Below, in pieces: positions 34,943 through 44,674 of a stretch of DNA of 64,000 bases (the first letter of the stretch is position 1; each line of letters opens with the position of its first letter). This DNA comes from Endothia cerciana. Its lineage: Eukaryota > Ascomycota > Sordariomycetes > Diaporthales > Cryphonectriaceae. A program made the position numbers and the translations under genes. The DNA is taken from NCBI GenBank assembly GCA_026119935.1, contig JALRMH010000010.1:248001-312000 (forward strand), read 5' to 3'. The notes below the pieces were generated by a model that did no database searches, was not told the DNA's origin, and saw only the letters and a program-made list of their open reading frames with translations.

Positions 34943-36542
34943 TTTCGATGGACGTATGCCTTCTTGGCGGAGTTTGCGGAGAATGCAGTCTCGATGGAGT
35001 TGTTCTCAATATATCCGACTGTTTTCCTAAGGGAGTGATGGATATTAATCGTCTCTTTATATCAGCTTCAGACCTTCATGATGTCTCTGTATCCGGAGGT
35101 TGTACGTATCTCCGTTCAGATGTGCTGGGCTTACATCCGTAAATTCCGCTAATCTAGATCATGGTCACTTGCTCTCAGTTGTCATCGATTATGGATATAA
35201 GGGACCTAACGGCGTCTAGAATTACCATTAATGGCAAAGTTCTCGGGCTTGGAGACTAATAGGTAATGATTCAATCCTTCAAGCCACAAAAGCTGTATAG
35301 ATCAGACCATCTACGACTTGGATGACGACCCCCTGTCCGTCTGAGGTCAGCAGACATGAGAAAGTTAAGGGAACTACCTGTCGACATAATGACAATCTGC
35401 CACATTTCTCAGGACGGCAATCTCACTGCATTATCCTCCACCAATTTCATCGCAGTGAGGACGTCCTTGATGGGTGGTGCGCCCGTGCTACAAGATACGA
35501 GAAAAGTGAACTACAGAGTGAAGAAGGTGAGAGAAAGAAAGACGGCAAGATGAAGTTCGATATCGTGAATGAAGGCAGATTCTCAGTCAATTTCTTGTTT
35601 GTGATTCCCCGAGTCAGTTGTCTCAGTCGAGAGGAGAGAAAGTAGAAGATGGAGCGAGACGACTCGTTTAGAGGTGAGTACTCTCAACCTTCTCGTAGAC
35701 AGTAGCCTTGAAGTTGGCAATCCGTGAATTTGGTTTCAGCCGTGACGCAGCGCAACACTTGGCCCAGTTGAGACCTTTTCCTTCCCTTTTTTTTTTAATT
35801 TTTTTTTAAAAAAATTTGTTGCCCCTGATCACCTTGAATTATCATGCTTGAAGTGGCTGATTCGAACAGTGTTAAATAGCAATTACATGAGGCTGAGGTT
35901 GAAAGAAACGGGGGTCTGAATAAGAACATAACACGTTAGGCCGGTGATTGTACCTTGTGGCTGCCAGTCTGGATGTGGACGGATGTCTCGATATACACCA
36001 TTAATTATGTAGATAGGTATCTCAGCAATGAATATTAGTGCCTTCCCTTGACTTTCATTAATCGCTGTCTATGAATGCCATGCTGTGTTCCCATTCAGCC
36101 TTGCAATCATTCGCAAGCAGTGTCCTGCTGTATGGCAGGAATCTACTTCTCCCACATCATCCGATAGCCATCATTGCCCACTGGTCGTCAGCGATCAAGA
36201 ATGACGATACTGTTCTGATCCTGGGATGAGGTGTGAAGGCTTCGGGTATGGGAAATGCTCTAATTATATGGGAAAGGATGATATATACACCTCCTGTGCT
36301 GAAGTTTAGAGGCTTATATCGTTGGTGAGAAGGCCCCCCCCCCCAAAAAAAGAAGGCGTCTGTATCAAATGCAGTGCTGCTACACTACACTACAAGAGAT
36401 TATTCTATCCCGTACACTACAACTAGACTGCGACAGGTATTGAGATATAGTAGTAACCTTGTGGTGTAGTGTACTTGTACTACATCATATCCTCTATCGT
36501 TGCCGATACACACCGCTTCTACGATACATCAGGCGAACGGCT
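34943..36542. other. AT-rich 1.6-kb intergenic region
   Basis: This lies between two same-strand genes: the promoter of the CipB-like gene is at its left end and the methyltransferase 3' end at its right. It has T/A homopolymers near 35789-35817 and a C10 run near 36334. AT content is visibly higher than in the first 28 kb. No gene or recognisable transposon protein fragment was found. Confidence 0.5.
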
Positions 36543-37423
36543 TCATTCTACCCTCTGTACCGTAAAAAAAGTACCTTCTTCCACGGCATGCTGGCCAAAT
36601 TCAGTGAAGACCAGAGTGGTCTTCCAATGTGTCCCTGTGCGATGTCCAATCTGATCCCACAAAGCCTGCCATGTCCGCTCATTATGGAAGTACCTCATCT
36701 GGCCTCGCTCGCCAGGTTCCTCCGTCTCCATAGTCTCACGACGCCCTCTTTGCCGACCATACAGAAAAGCATTCGCCTGTGGTTTAAAGAACCTGACGAT
36801 CCTCTCGCCCGCACGAAGCTGGTCGTCCCTCGTAAACAAGTGGAAAAAGCTGGCCGCATGGATGATGTCGATGGTCCCGTCAAGGTCACTGAAAGATGTG
36901 TCGGTGGGATCCGTCAAGTCACCGGTGAGGAATTTGGCTCGGAATCGGTCTCGATCCCTGAACAGCTCGAACCCGAGGTCAATGAATGCAGGTTGCAAGT
37001 CGACACCTCGCAGGTTCTCGTCGGGTGCGCCATCGGAGGCGAGCTGGCGTAACACAGCCCCGAAGCAGCACCCTACGTCTAGCAAGACGTCGCCGGACTT
37101 CACCCGCCCAAGCACTTCCGGATACTGAGGCACATCGGGCATATACAGATCCAGGAAGTTCCACTTCCCGATACAGCCATGTGGGTGCACGCGCCAGGCT
37201 CTGTCTCTCTTTGAGCGCGAGAGGCCACTCTGGTCAGCAACGGGCTTTGCGTAGAGTATTGTGCGTGGGAGTGGCCACTTGCTATGTCACGCAGATGCGC
37301 CTCGACTTCATCGGCAGGGATACTGCTATAAGTCTTCAGTAACCTGACCAGCCTTTCGAACTTTTCGCCCTTAGGCAGATCCTCGAAATAGAAGGGGCGT
37401 TTCAGCGACGCTTCTGCGCTCAT
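36543..37423 (-). CDS. Class I SAM-dependent methyltransferase, fungal cluster type
   Basis: Exons are 37283-37423 and 36543-37208, giving 268 residues. They are joined only if intron 37209-37282 is GC-AG (ATA|GCAAGT … CTGAC … CAAAG|AGA), which yields EAHLRDI|RDRAWRVHPHGC; no GT donor keeps the frame. The N-terminal FYFEDLPKGEKFERLVRLLK and the WRVHPHGCIGKWNFLDLYM segment are typical of small fungal methyltransferases often found near secondary-metabolite genes. The SAM-binding motif I is LLDVGCCFGAVLRQLASDG (residues ~89-107). It is followed by an acidic loop, RGVDLQPAFIDLGFELF, and the motif IV/V region DIIHAASFFHLFTRDDQ. Acceptor substrate unknown, cytosolic. The CipB-like reductase is 1.6 kb downstream on the same strand. 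Co-function is possible but not shown. Confidence 0.85.
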
Positions 37424-38625
37424 TTTCTTAGGAGGTCCAACAAATAGTAGTCTAGTTGTGCATTGCCGGTAAAAACCGGACGTTGATCGGACTGCAGAAT
37501 TAGAGATTGTATTTGCTAGGGGCTCTCCTCTGTCCATCAGTGCCTGGAAAGGCGCACTCTCGTTGGTCCGACTGTTTGCTTTCGGATCTCGCGTTAATTA
37601 TATGCAGTGTGACGTACCTCGAGGCACTTCGAAGCGAATGGCGTGATATCCAAGAGCACCTGTAGTCCTTACTGCATAGTACATGCGGGCATAAGATGGG
37701 ACCGCACGACGAATCAGTCACGGTCCTTACTAGGACGAAATGCACGGATAGAGAGTTCAGGGTATCTCAATTTAATGCCGTGGCTATTTCCGTCGTTTTG
37801 AGAATCAATGCAGTCTAGAATCGAACGGTGGATTAGGAGACAAGAGGCAGTGAAGATTGACCAACTTCATCTCCGAGCTGGTTGCGATATGATATGTCCG
37901 CCATGAGGTGCTCGAAAGTCTCCAAAAAAAGATAAACTTCTAGGCCACGGGGAATTCAGGTTGCAAGTCCATGCGCCTGCTCCGTAGCTCGGCCACTGCG
38001 GATGTACTCCGAGGGGGGGCTGCTGCGGTTCTGACAGGAGGTCCACCAAAGCACGCCATGAAGATAATTACTGACGCGTCGCAGTGTCTGAGTACCTCGT
38101 TGGGGGGAGGGGGACTCCACGAAATAGCGCAGTCTGAGTCTCACATCGCCAGCAACTGCTGCGTCTGAAACCCCCCTCCAGGTCTGCCCCTCGCCCTCTG
38201 ATAGCTTCAGACATCCGAGTCCGGATCGGACCGCATCAGCTCTCGGTTTCATTTTTAAGTTTTTGAACGGCTCCTACGTTCGAAGCCCTGGGAGCATGGT
38301 GGGTCTTCAAGATCGGATAAAACGGAATTGGGCTCATTGACCTTCCCCATTTCGGCGGCCCCCAGCCGGATTGGACGCGTGTCGAGGAGGGTAGGTGACG
38401 TTTTGCAATTTCTACTGCGGTATCGTTCCATGGACCGTCAATAATTAGAGATCCCCCCGCGCGACCTCGTGTGTGTGTGTGTGTGTGTGTATGTGTGTTC
38501 TCGAAGAATGTTCGCCCAAACCGTCTACCCTGCGTGAATTCGTAGTCTCTTCTCCCGCCAGCATTCAATCACCACGTCGCAGACTCCGGTTACCGCGCTA
38601 CTTGACCTGGAGGTACCTATGCACA
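37424..38625. other. Divergent intergenic region with GT microsatellite
   Basis: 1.2 kb separate the methyltransferase start and the membrane-protein start, on opposite strands. A GT run of about ten units lies at 38469-38490, roughly 140 bases upstream of the plus-strand gene. No gene seen. Confidence 0.55.
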
Positions 38626-39339
38626 ATGCAGTGGAGAAATTGGGCATACAGGCCAGTCGGCAATACAAGTGCCGGCGAATCGGATGCCGAAGCCGATGAG
38701 AAGGACGGCTCGCCACTTTGGGTACGCCTCAGAAGACCAGCCTCAGAAAGCGTGATCCCGTGGATAGCCTCGATCACAGCCGTCGTGTTCTTCTTCCTCT
38801 TCGTCTTCATGCCACGCCCGTGGCTGCAGTCAGATCGCCCCAGCCAGATTCGGTATTACAGCTGCGGAAACTCCACAGAAGATGCCTCGGCGGCGGGGTG
38901 CAAGTTCGACGTGATGTCGTACACCTGGGTACATCCGAAATGCTTCGACCAGGAGCTCATGTACGACTTCCTGGGGCAATATGACTGGAGCTGGTATTCG
39001 GACGAGGAGGGCACTCAATCCCTGGCTCTGAACGATGTTGCGAGAGGGCAGCACGACTATGTCTACGTGACATGGAAATACTACAACACGCACTGCACTT
39101 ACAGTAAGCCATATCCCGTATCCCTGGTGCATCATACTCGGTAGTGGCTGACGCTCTCCCCAGTGTGGAAGAAGATGCACCGGTCCCTTCTGACCTCCAG
39201 AGAGATCGACTCGTACGTCTCCGATTATCGACATACGGAGCAGTGCGAGAGGGTATTACTGGATCGGGCGCGCGAGATGGAAAGTACAAGTGTGATGCTT
39301 GTCGCCAAATATCCTTCCTGCCCTGTTGTCTCGAAGTGA
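38626..39339 (+). CDS. Single-pass membrane protein with C-terminal His/Cys motifs
   Basis: Exons are 38626-39103 and 39164-39339 (GTAAGC..CCCAG, phase 1), giving 217 residues. The first ~45 residues are hydrophilic. One membrane helix follows at about 46-67 (VIPWIASITAVVFFFLFVF). The rest is probably lumenal: CGNSTEDASAAGCKFDVMSY, HPKCFDQELMYDF, then YYNTHCTYMWKKMHRSL and, after a spacer, YRHTEQCERVLLD. This pairing of a WK-YxxxHC helix with a downstream HTxxC element occurs in a common family of uncharacterised Pezizomycotina membrane proteins. It is reminiscent of the HxxHC motifs of UstYa/DUF3328 oxidases, though not the same. A catalytic role is only inference. I chose the ATG that begins MQWRNWAYRP; a longer open frame upstream runs through the GT microsatellite and is not credible. 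Confidence 0.75.
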
Positions 39340-40108
39340 GGCCATGAACTTCAACTATCGGCCTTTTAAGTTTCATTATTATCATTTATTTTCTGGTGTT
39401 GGGGGCCCCGGGCATGGACACACTTGGCAAAGTGTTTATCATTTTACATTTCCATTTTTCCTTTTTCTTTTTTGATACCAATATACCTACACAATCGATC
39501 TCGTGGTCTTGTCTGCAATTCAAGCCAGATTTTCAAATCCCACGTCACCTACGGCTGTACACAACATCTGAGGTAGCACCTTGATCTTTAAGCGGGCGGC
39601 AAGAGTTCCCCGGAGATGGTACCAGAGGTATTTCAGCCTGCAGAGCGATGAGCGGGAGGCATGAATATTGTTCGCTTGGCAACACTCAACAGTTGTAGCT
39701 CCTTGCCGGTTGCATGATAAATGTGGATTCTGGACCGTGCCATGTGGAACAGCTGGCAGGCCCCCTATTTTCTTGCTTTCCCGGTGGTCAGTCGTGGACT
39801 CATATCGAGTTCAAAACATATAATATTAGACCAACATAGTCTGGATATAACATCCGAAGCCCTACGAGTTTTGGGTACCAATGTTGTGTTACGGCATCAC
39901 CTATTACATAGTATATTCGCTTGTGGTCTGCTTTGGGCCAGTTGTTTCTACTTCAATAAAGAGAATGGCACGCCTAGTCCCCACAATTCAAATAGAATGT
40001 TACTTCACCCTGATCACCATCGACCTAGACACCAAACCCACTGCTGCTACTACGTAGAGAAGGAAAAGATACATGCGAAGGTGTGCATTTGCGAAAATCG
40101 TAATTGCT

Positions 40109-40172
40109 TGTGGGGCTGACAGGACGACCCATGATTTACTGACGCGTACCCTAAGGCCACGCAATGTCATAT
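40109..40172 (-). pseudogene. tRNA-Met-like relic
   Basis: Read on the minus strand, this contains TACGCGTCAGT…ATCATGGGTCGTC, resembling the D-arm to variable-loop part of elongator tRNA-Met (GCGCGTCAGT…AATCTGAAGGTCGTG), and ends in CCCCACA. The T-loop GTTCGATCC is lost (TGTCAGCCC), and the 5' acceptor stem does not pair. I judge it a decayed tRNA-derived sequence, not a working tRNA. Confidence 0.35.
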
Positions 40173-40230
40173 CCACTTCCAACCCTTACCAGGCCACGAA
40201 GGCATCTACACGACTTCGAAATTGCTCGAC

Positions 40231-40275
40231 TTTGTGGCCTAGTGGTATGGTCTTCGCATGTAATTATCACGAATT
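40231..40275 (+). pseudogene. tRNA-like 5' half (tRNA-Pro-type A box)
   Basis: The sequence TGGCCTAGTGGTATGGTCTTCGC closely resembles the D-arm and anticodon 5' side of fungal tRNA-Pro (TGGTCTAGTGGTATGATTCTCGC), including a good RNA polymerase III A box. No T-arm/B box follows at the right distance, so it is a fragment or the head of a tRNA-derived repeat. Confidence 0.35.
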
Positions 40276-40636
40276 CGTGCCATTAGATTATAGGACCTTG
40301 TCTACTTTCCATTGGTTTGAAGATATATATAAATATACTTCTTCCTATCTTTTTCTGAAAGAAGGAAAGAAAACATATACGTCGTGAGATAAAATCTATA
40401 TGTAAGTGTGATCTAATGTTAGTAAAGCTGCATGTTTACCATCAGCTTAGGAAAACTATCTGCTAAATAACTAGGAATATTATACCCAGAGGTTAGTTTT
40501 GAAGTGAAGCAAGAAATAATCATACATCTAGCCCAGCGGACCAGATACTGCAAGTAAAAGACTCGTTCGCAACACACGCCAAATATCGTTCTGGTTATCC
40601 TTTGAATTTCTCTACTTTAATCAAGATCTGATTGGT

Positions 40637-40690
40637 CTCTTGGCCTAGTGGTATGTGCAGTGCGAATCCGTGACTGACTTCGAACCTGAA
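40637..40690 (+). pseudogene. Second copy of the tRNA-like A-box segment
   Basis: The 15-base core TGGCCTAGTGGTATG recurs exactly at 40641-40655, about 400 bases from the first copy. It is followed by GCGAATCCG and CTTCGAACC, which look like scrambled T-loop words. The rest does not fold as a cloverleaf. It is probably a decayed tRNA-derived repeat. Confidence 0.3.
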
Positions 40691-41250
40691 CTAATAATCT
40701 CCTAGGTATGAGTCTCGTTCAGGGACAACCATATTCAATGTTGCGAGAGTTCCCGCATTCGATCCGCGGAAAGACCCTTTCTTTTCATTGTGGATAGTCG
40801 GACATCGACTGTTTTTGTGGGCTGTTGGCACACTAGAGACATTGCGTGTCGGGTAACGCCTCCAGCGAATAGAATTCCACCGTTCTCCTGGAGCAGCAAA
40901 TAATTTTTTTTTCTTTATTGTTTTTTCTTCATTGCCCGAGGGAGAAGGACCGCAAGTTGGATGGTCGTTGAGATTTCGTCGAGGTTGGATCACGTCCGGT
41001 CACCAAAACACACTACCGTAGTAACTAGAACTTCTATAGATATTTTCCACGTGGAGAACGATTGTCATTTGGTGCAGTCCCACTTGAGTACAACGTTCAG
41101 AGATGGTCGAAAAGATGAATTGTTCTTGCTGGTGTATGAGTGCGCCTATCCGCTATGATGTCCTCCAAGTCGCTCGACGGGGCCCACTAAGTGGACACAC
41201 CAGATATTACAACCACGACACCCTAGGTGATGCCTCATAAACTACATCCT

Positions 41251-41331
41251 GGAGAGTTGGTTGTACGAGATTTTTCTGAGACGTGAATGCTATAATGATA
41301 AGATTCGTGATTCGATCCTCGAGACCCAGCC
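41251..41331 (+). pseudogene. tRNA-Met-like relic with intact B box
   Basis: The segment CTATAATGATAAGATTCGTG continues directly into ATTCGATCCTC. It matches the anticodon-to-T-arm part of elongator tRNA-Met (CATAATCTGAAGGTCGTGAGTTCGATCCTC) with few changes, and the B box GATTCGATCC is well kept. The anticodon CAT has become TAT. The D-arm and acceptor stem are not convincing, so it is probably a pseudogene. Confidence 0.4.
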
Positions 41332-41412
41332 TCTCTGCCGCCCCCTCTCCCTTTTCAAAGAACCTTCGTGCCCAGCCTCCAGAACAGGATCAATCGATGC
41401 CGACATATCCAC

Positions 41413-42653
41413 CTAATTTCCAAGTTGGTTCAGAATAGCGCACCCATAATCACCACCATTAGGCATGCGCGTGACAGTGTGTATGTGAAACCGTGCAGGC
41501 TCCTTATTAGTTAGAAACACCCCGGCATGATGGTTAAATTCGCACACAATGAACGGGCTCTGTATGCGGTAGTAGAACGGATCGCCATCTTCGAACCCAC
41601 CGATCCAGCAGAAGTACGTGTCCTTGACGTGCCTCTTCACCTGCTCCAGCCGGTTTCGTCTCGCCGCCGCCGGCGGGTATACGTGGAACTGCCCCACGAT
41701 TTCCAACAACAAGTCTACGGCGGCTGGGTTTCCCTCGCCGCCCAGCAGCTCCGCTAGACATACGCCTTCGTATGGAACGACGCGGTTGTCCTGAAAAGCG
41801 CCGCATAAGTGTCTCTGATCGGCTGGATCCCACCGCGATTCAGGAATCTCAGGCGGTCCCATTGTTCTGAAGATCTGGGCCCCCTTTTGCACATCGGGAG
41901 GCAGACGGCGCATGAACGCGAAGCCGAGGTCCTGTTCTGGAGTCAGTATTGTGGTGCCTTTGAAGGGACCGTTGTCGATGACGTTTGGCTCTGCGCCTGT
42001 GAAGATCGGCGAGATGATAACCTGCGATTTGTGTATAAAGGCGTTAAGGCAGAGATGGTGTCCGGAGAGCATCCAGCCCCAAGGATCATTGGGCGAAGGA
42101 TATCCGAACAAGACGAAGTTGTACGAATGTTGGTTGAGCACCAGGGGTAGATGGCAGATTTCTCCAAGGAAGTGGTTGACACGCATGGCGTTCGAGGCCT
42201 TGTCGTAGCCTTCAGGTGATAAGGTAGCCTCAATGAGGGACAGTATAGCATTCCTCAGAGTCTGCTGGATCTCGTCGAGCCGGAGACCGTAGCGAAAGAA
42301 ATAGAGTTCTGGGTTGAACCAGGAGCGTCTTTCAGGAGAGTCGAGCGGCCGCAATATCTTCTTCTGGTCATCCTCTATGGTGTAGAGGTCCGGGATGACA
42401 TTCCCTGTGATCTTGACTTGTCAGAGTCCACACCTATTTGAGCCGAGGTAGAAACTGACCGTCACTTGTCACGCCGTGAAATGGCTCCTGGGCTCGCTCC
42501 TTAAGTTGATCGCGTTTCTTGAACCAAGGAGGGTATGTCCCCAAGCAGCATTTCCGTGTGCGTCGCAGCCGTGTCCGTCTCTCGCATATTTCTGGCGGCA
42601 AGCTCCTCCAGAGAAAGCCATTGCCGGAAGTCGGACTGTGGCTCGCGGCTCAT
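41413..42653 (-). CDS. DUF3500 family protein, with a frame break in the 5' exon
   Basis: The 3' exon 41413-42404 encodes 330 residues of typical DUF3500 sequence: AMRVNHFLGEICHLPLVLN, WGWMLSGHHLCLNAFIH, FTGAEPNVIDNGP, WDPADQRHLCGAFQDNRVVP, DTYFCWIGGFEDGDPFYYR and FNHHAGVFLTNKEPARFHIH. A GTCAGT..CACAG intron (42405-42459) joins it to LKERAQEPFHGVTSDG|NV in frame. Further 5', the frame that starts with a good ATG at 42651-42653 (MSREPQSDFRQWLSLEE…MLLGDIPSL) is one base out of register with KKRDQLKERAQEP. Exon 42460-42653 plus the 3' exon is 1,186 bases, not a multiple of three. A 25-base removal (GTTCAAG … CTTAAG) would restore frame but is too short for an intron. Either the gene is mutated or the assembly has an indel near 42500-42540. 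The biochemical function of the family is unknown to me. The last exon has no further break. Confidence 0.8.
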
Positions 42654-43018
42654 TCTGTCGGCCTATGAAATGAGATGAAGATGTAAGTCGCGTGGCTGAA
42701 GAATCATGTCAGATTGTGTTGCTAAAGCTGACGGGTTAAGAGCCGGAATTACGGATCTTCGGGTTGGGAGGGATTAGTTGGTAAATAGGTCCAAATGTCG
42801 TCGTTTCTGAGCCCCTTAATGGCCGAGTAGAACAGCCGGTGAGCCCTGAAAGAAGGCGGGGAAAGCCACTGCGGCATAGTGGGAACACCCTGAGCCCGGT
42901 GCTAGGTTTGGACGCCGGCGTCCTCCATTATCTCAATAAATATCAGCATACTATCCTGCGCGTGCTACGTTGGGATCGGACAGGTTGAGGGTACCAGCCG
43001 GGAGAGCAGAACTTGGGC
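42654..43018. promoter_or_regulatory. Divergent promoter between DUF3500 and metallo-hydrolase genes
   Basis: 365 bases separate the two divergent start codons, which suggests a shared promoter region. No specific site could be assigned. CATAG at 42660-42664 (minus strand) could be an acceptor if the DUF3500 gene has an upstream exon. Confidence 0.35.
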
Positions 43019-44252
43019 ATGGCGGACAGGTCAGGAAGAGATGCCACAGTCGAGTGGTTCGGTACGTGTAGAACCACGCCCGCACGAACAGACTCATCGC
43101 TGACAATCGCTAGGGGCGACGACCTTCCGCCTGAAGGTGAAAGGCCTCACCATCTTCCTCGATACGTGGCTTGAACGACCCTCGTCTATTCCGACATCCC
43201 TCAAGATCGATGATGTCCAGGAGTGTGACTACATATTCATCAGCCATGCCCACTTTGACCAGTGAGCCTCATCAGTCCCGATTCCTCTTGATCCCTTGCA
43301 CGACTCACCGAATTCCATCATAGTCTTCCAGGCGCCGACCGCCTCGCCAGGAAGACGGGCGCAGTCATCATCGCCAACGGGGAAGCCGTCAACGTGATGC
43401 GCGCGGCCGGCGTGCCCGAGACACAGCTGCAGCCCGTCGCGGGCGGCGAGCGCATCCCGCTCTTCACCAAGGCCCGGCGAGACGAGGCGGCCGCCAGGCA
43501 TCAGGCGGACGAGGCCGCCGGAAAGCCCCCGCCGCCCGGCCCAAGGTTCGCCGCCGGCGCCTCACCACTCCGAGGCGGTCATCGACGCCCACGTCTGGCC
43601 CGCGCTCCACTGCACGCTCCCGCCCGGCGACCACGCCGCGCTGCCAGAGGTCATGGACACCGGTGCCGTGTACACCGGGGACGGGGGCAACCCGTACGCG
43701 TGCACCATCGACATCACGCGGAACATGACGTACGGCTTTGGCAGCCTGATGAAGATCCCGGCCGAGTCGTTTCCGCCGCACCTACCACAGGAGTTCCGGA
43801 CCTTTCTGCCGTACGTGAACGACCGCGAGAAGAACCGGTACTCGTTCTACGATGGGGGCCAGCTCATGTTCAACTTCCTGATGGACAAGGAGGGCGGCTC
43901 TGGGCCCACGCTGCTGTGGCATGGGCACCTGGGTTGCTACGAGGGGATCATGAAACTGATTGAGCCTAAGCCTGACGTTGCAATCATGGCTATTGCCGGC
44001 AGAGCGAACCTCAACGGACGGCCGTTTGATGGTTCGGCGGCGGAGTTTGCTGTCAAGCAGTTGCAGTGGCTCGGGGAGCCGAAGAAGGTCATCTGGTGCC
44101 TGCATGACGACGCGCCCATCATCCCGAAGAAGATTGACACAAGAGCTGCAACGGAAATGGTGCACAAGGAGACAAGGAGTAGGGTCGCGGAACTGGAGCA
44201 TGTGAAAGTTTATAAGATTTTCGAGCAAAGGCAAGCCCGGCGCTCATCGTAG
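43019..44252 (+). CDS. Metallo-beta-lactamase-fold hydrolase, with a frame break in a Pro-rich linker
   Basis: Exons are 43019-43061, 43114-43261 and 43324-44252. Introns are GTACGT..CTAG and GTGAGC..ATAG; the second splits the His codon so that the zinc motif reads ISHAHFD-H-LPGADRLA, a proper HxHxDH. The second zinc-ligand region is PHHSEAVIDAHVWPALHC, followed by MDTGAVYTGDGGNPYACTID, NFLMDKEGGSGPTLLWHGH, AIAGRANLNGRPFDGSAAEF and WCLHDDAPI. All are typical of a fungal branch of this fold, probably a cytosolic zinc hydrolase of unknown substrate. The frame through HQADEAAGKPPPPGPRF and the frame from PHHSEAV onward differ by one base: summed exons are 1,120 bases, one too many. The break lies between about 43530 and 43565 in a GC-rich linker. 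It may be a real mutation or a sequencing indel. Confidence 0.8.
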
Positions 44253-44674
44253 GGAGGGCTCACGCGCGGACTGAGGAGCCACAATTAGCCTTCCTGGACA
44301 ACCCGGGGCTAAGCTTTGAATAAGGAGTGAGGACTGTCAAAGATACACTCGGACTTGTCGTTATGCCACACCAAAATGCATACAGCTTTCATTGTTCTCT
44401 CGCTTTGAGGGGTCGCAACTTTCGTCGTCCGGCTGCACGCAGGACAAATTGATCTGTCTAGTGCCCGCATCTTTCCGTTCTGCCTCGCCATTATGAGAAT
44501 ATAGCACCGTATTATGCGTCTCCGAGCGGATTCCGTATCGGAATCAGGAGTCTCTGCAACCTCGCCATGATTCAGAACATCGTAGCCCTGGTTAGAGAAT
44601 TGAAGCCATAACAGACCAGGTCCCTCAACGGGACGAGTCCTCTCGAGAGGCTGCGAATTCGCAAACAGGCAAGA

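Larger units (their letters stand above)
39340..41412. other. AT-rich island with tRNA-derived relics, no protein gene
   Basis: Two kilobases of AT-rich sequence hold no credible protein-coding frame. Three or four stretches resemble parts of tRNA genes (listed separately). There are many TA-rich words, as expected of old, mutated repeat sequence. Confidence 0.55.

Noticed and set aside
42505..42529. 25-base intron to repair the DUF3500 frame
   Set aside because: The sequence GTTCAAG…CTTAAG would restore phase, but fungal introns are not known to be this short and it has no branch site.
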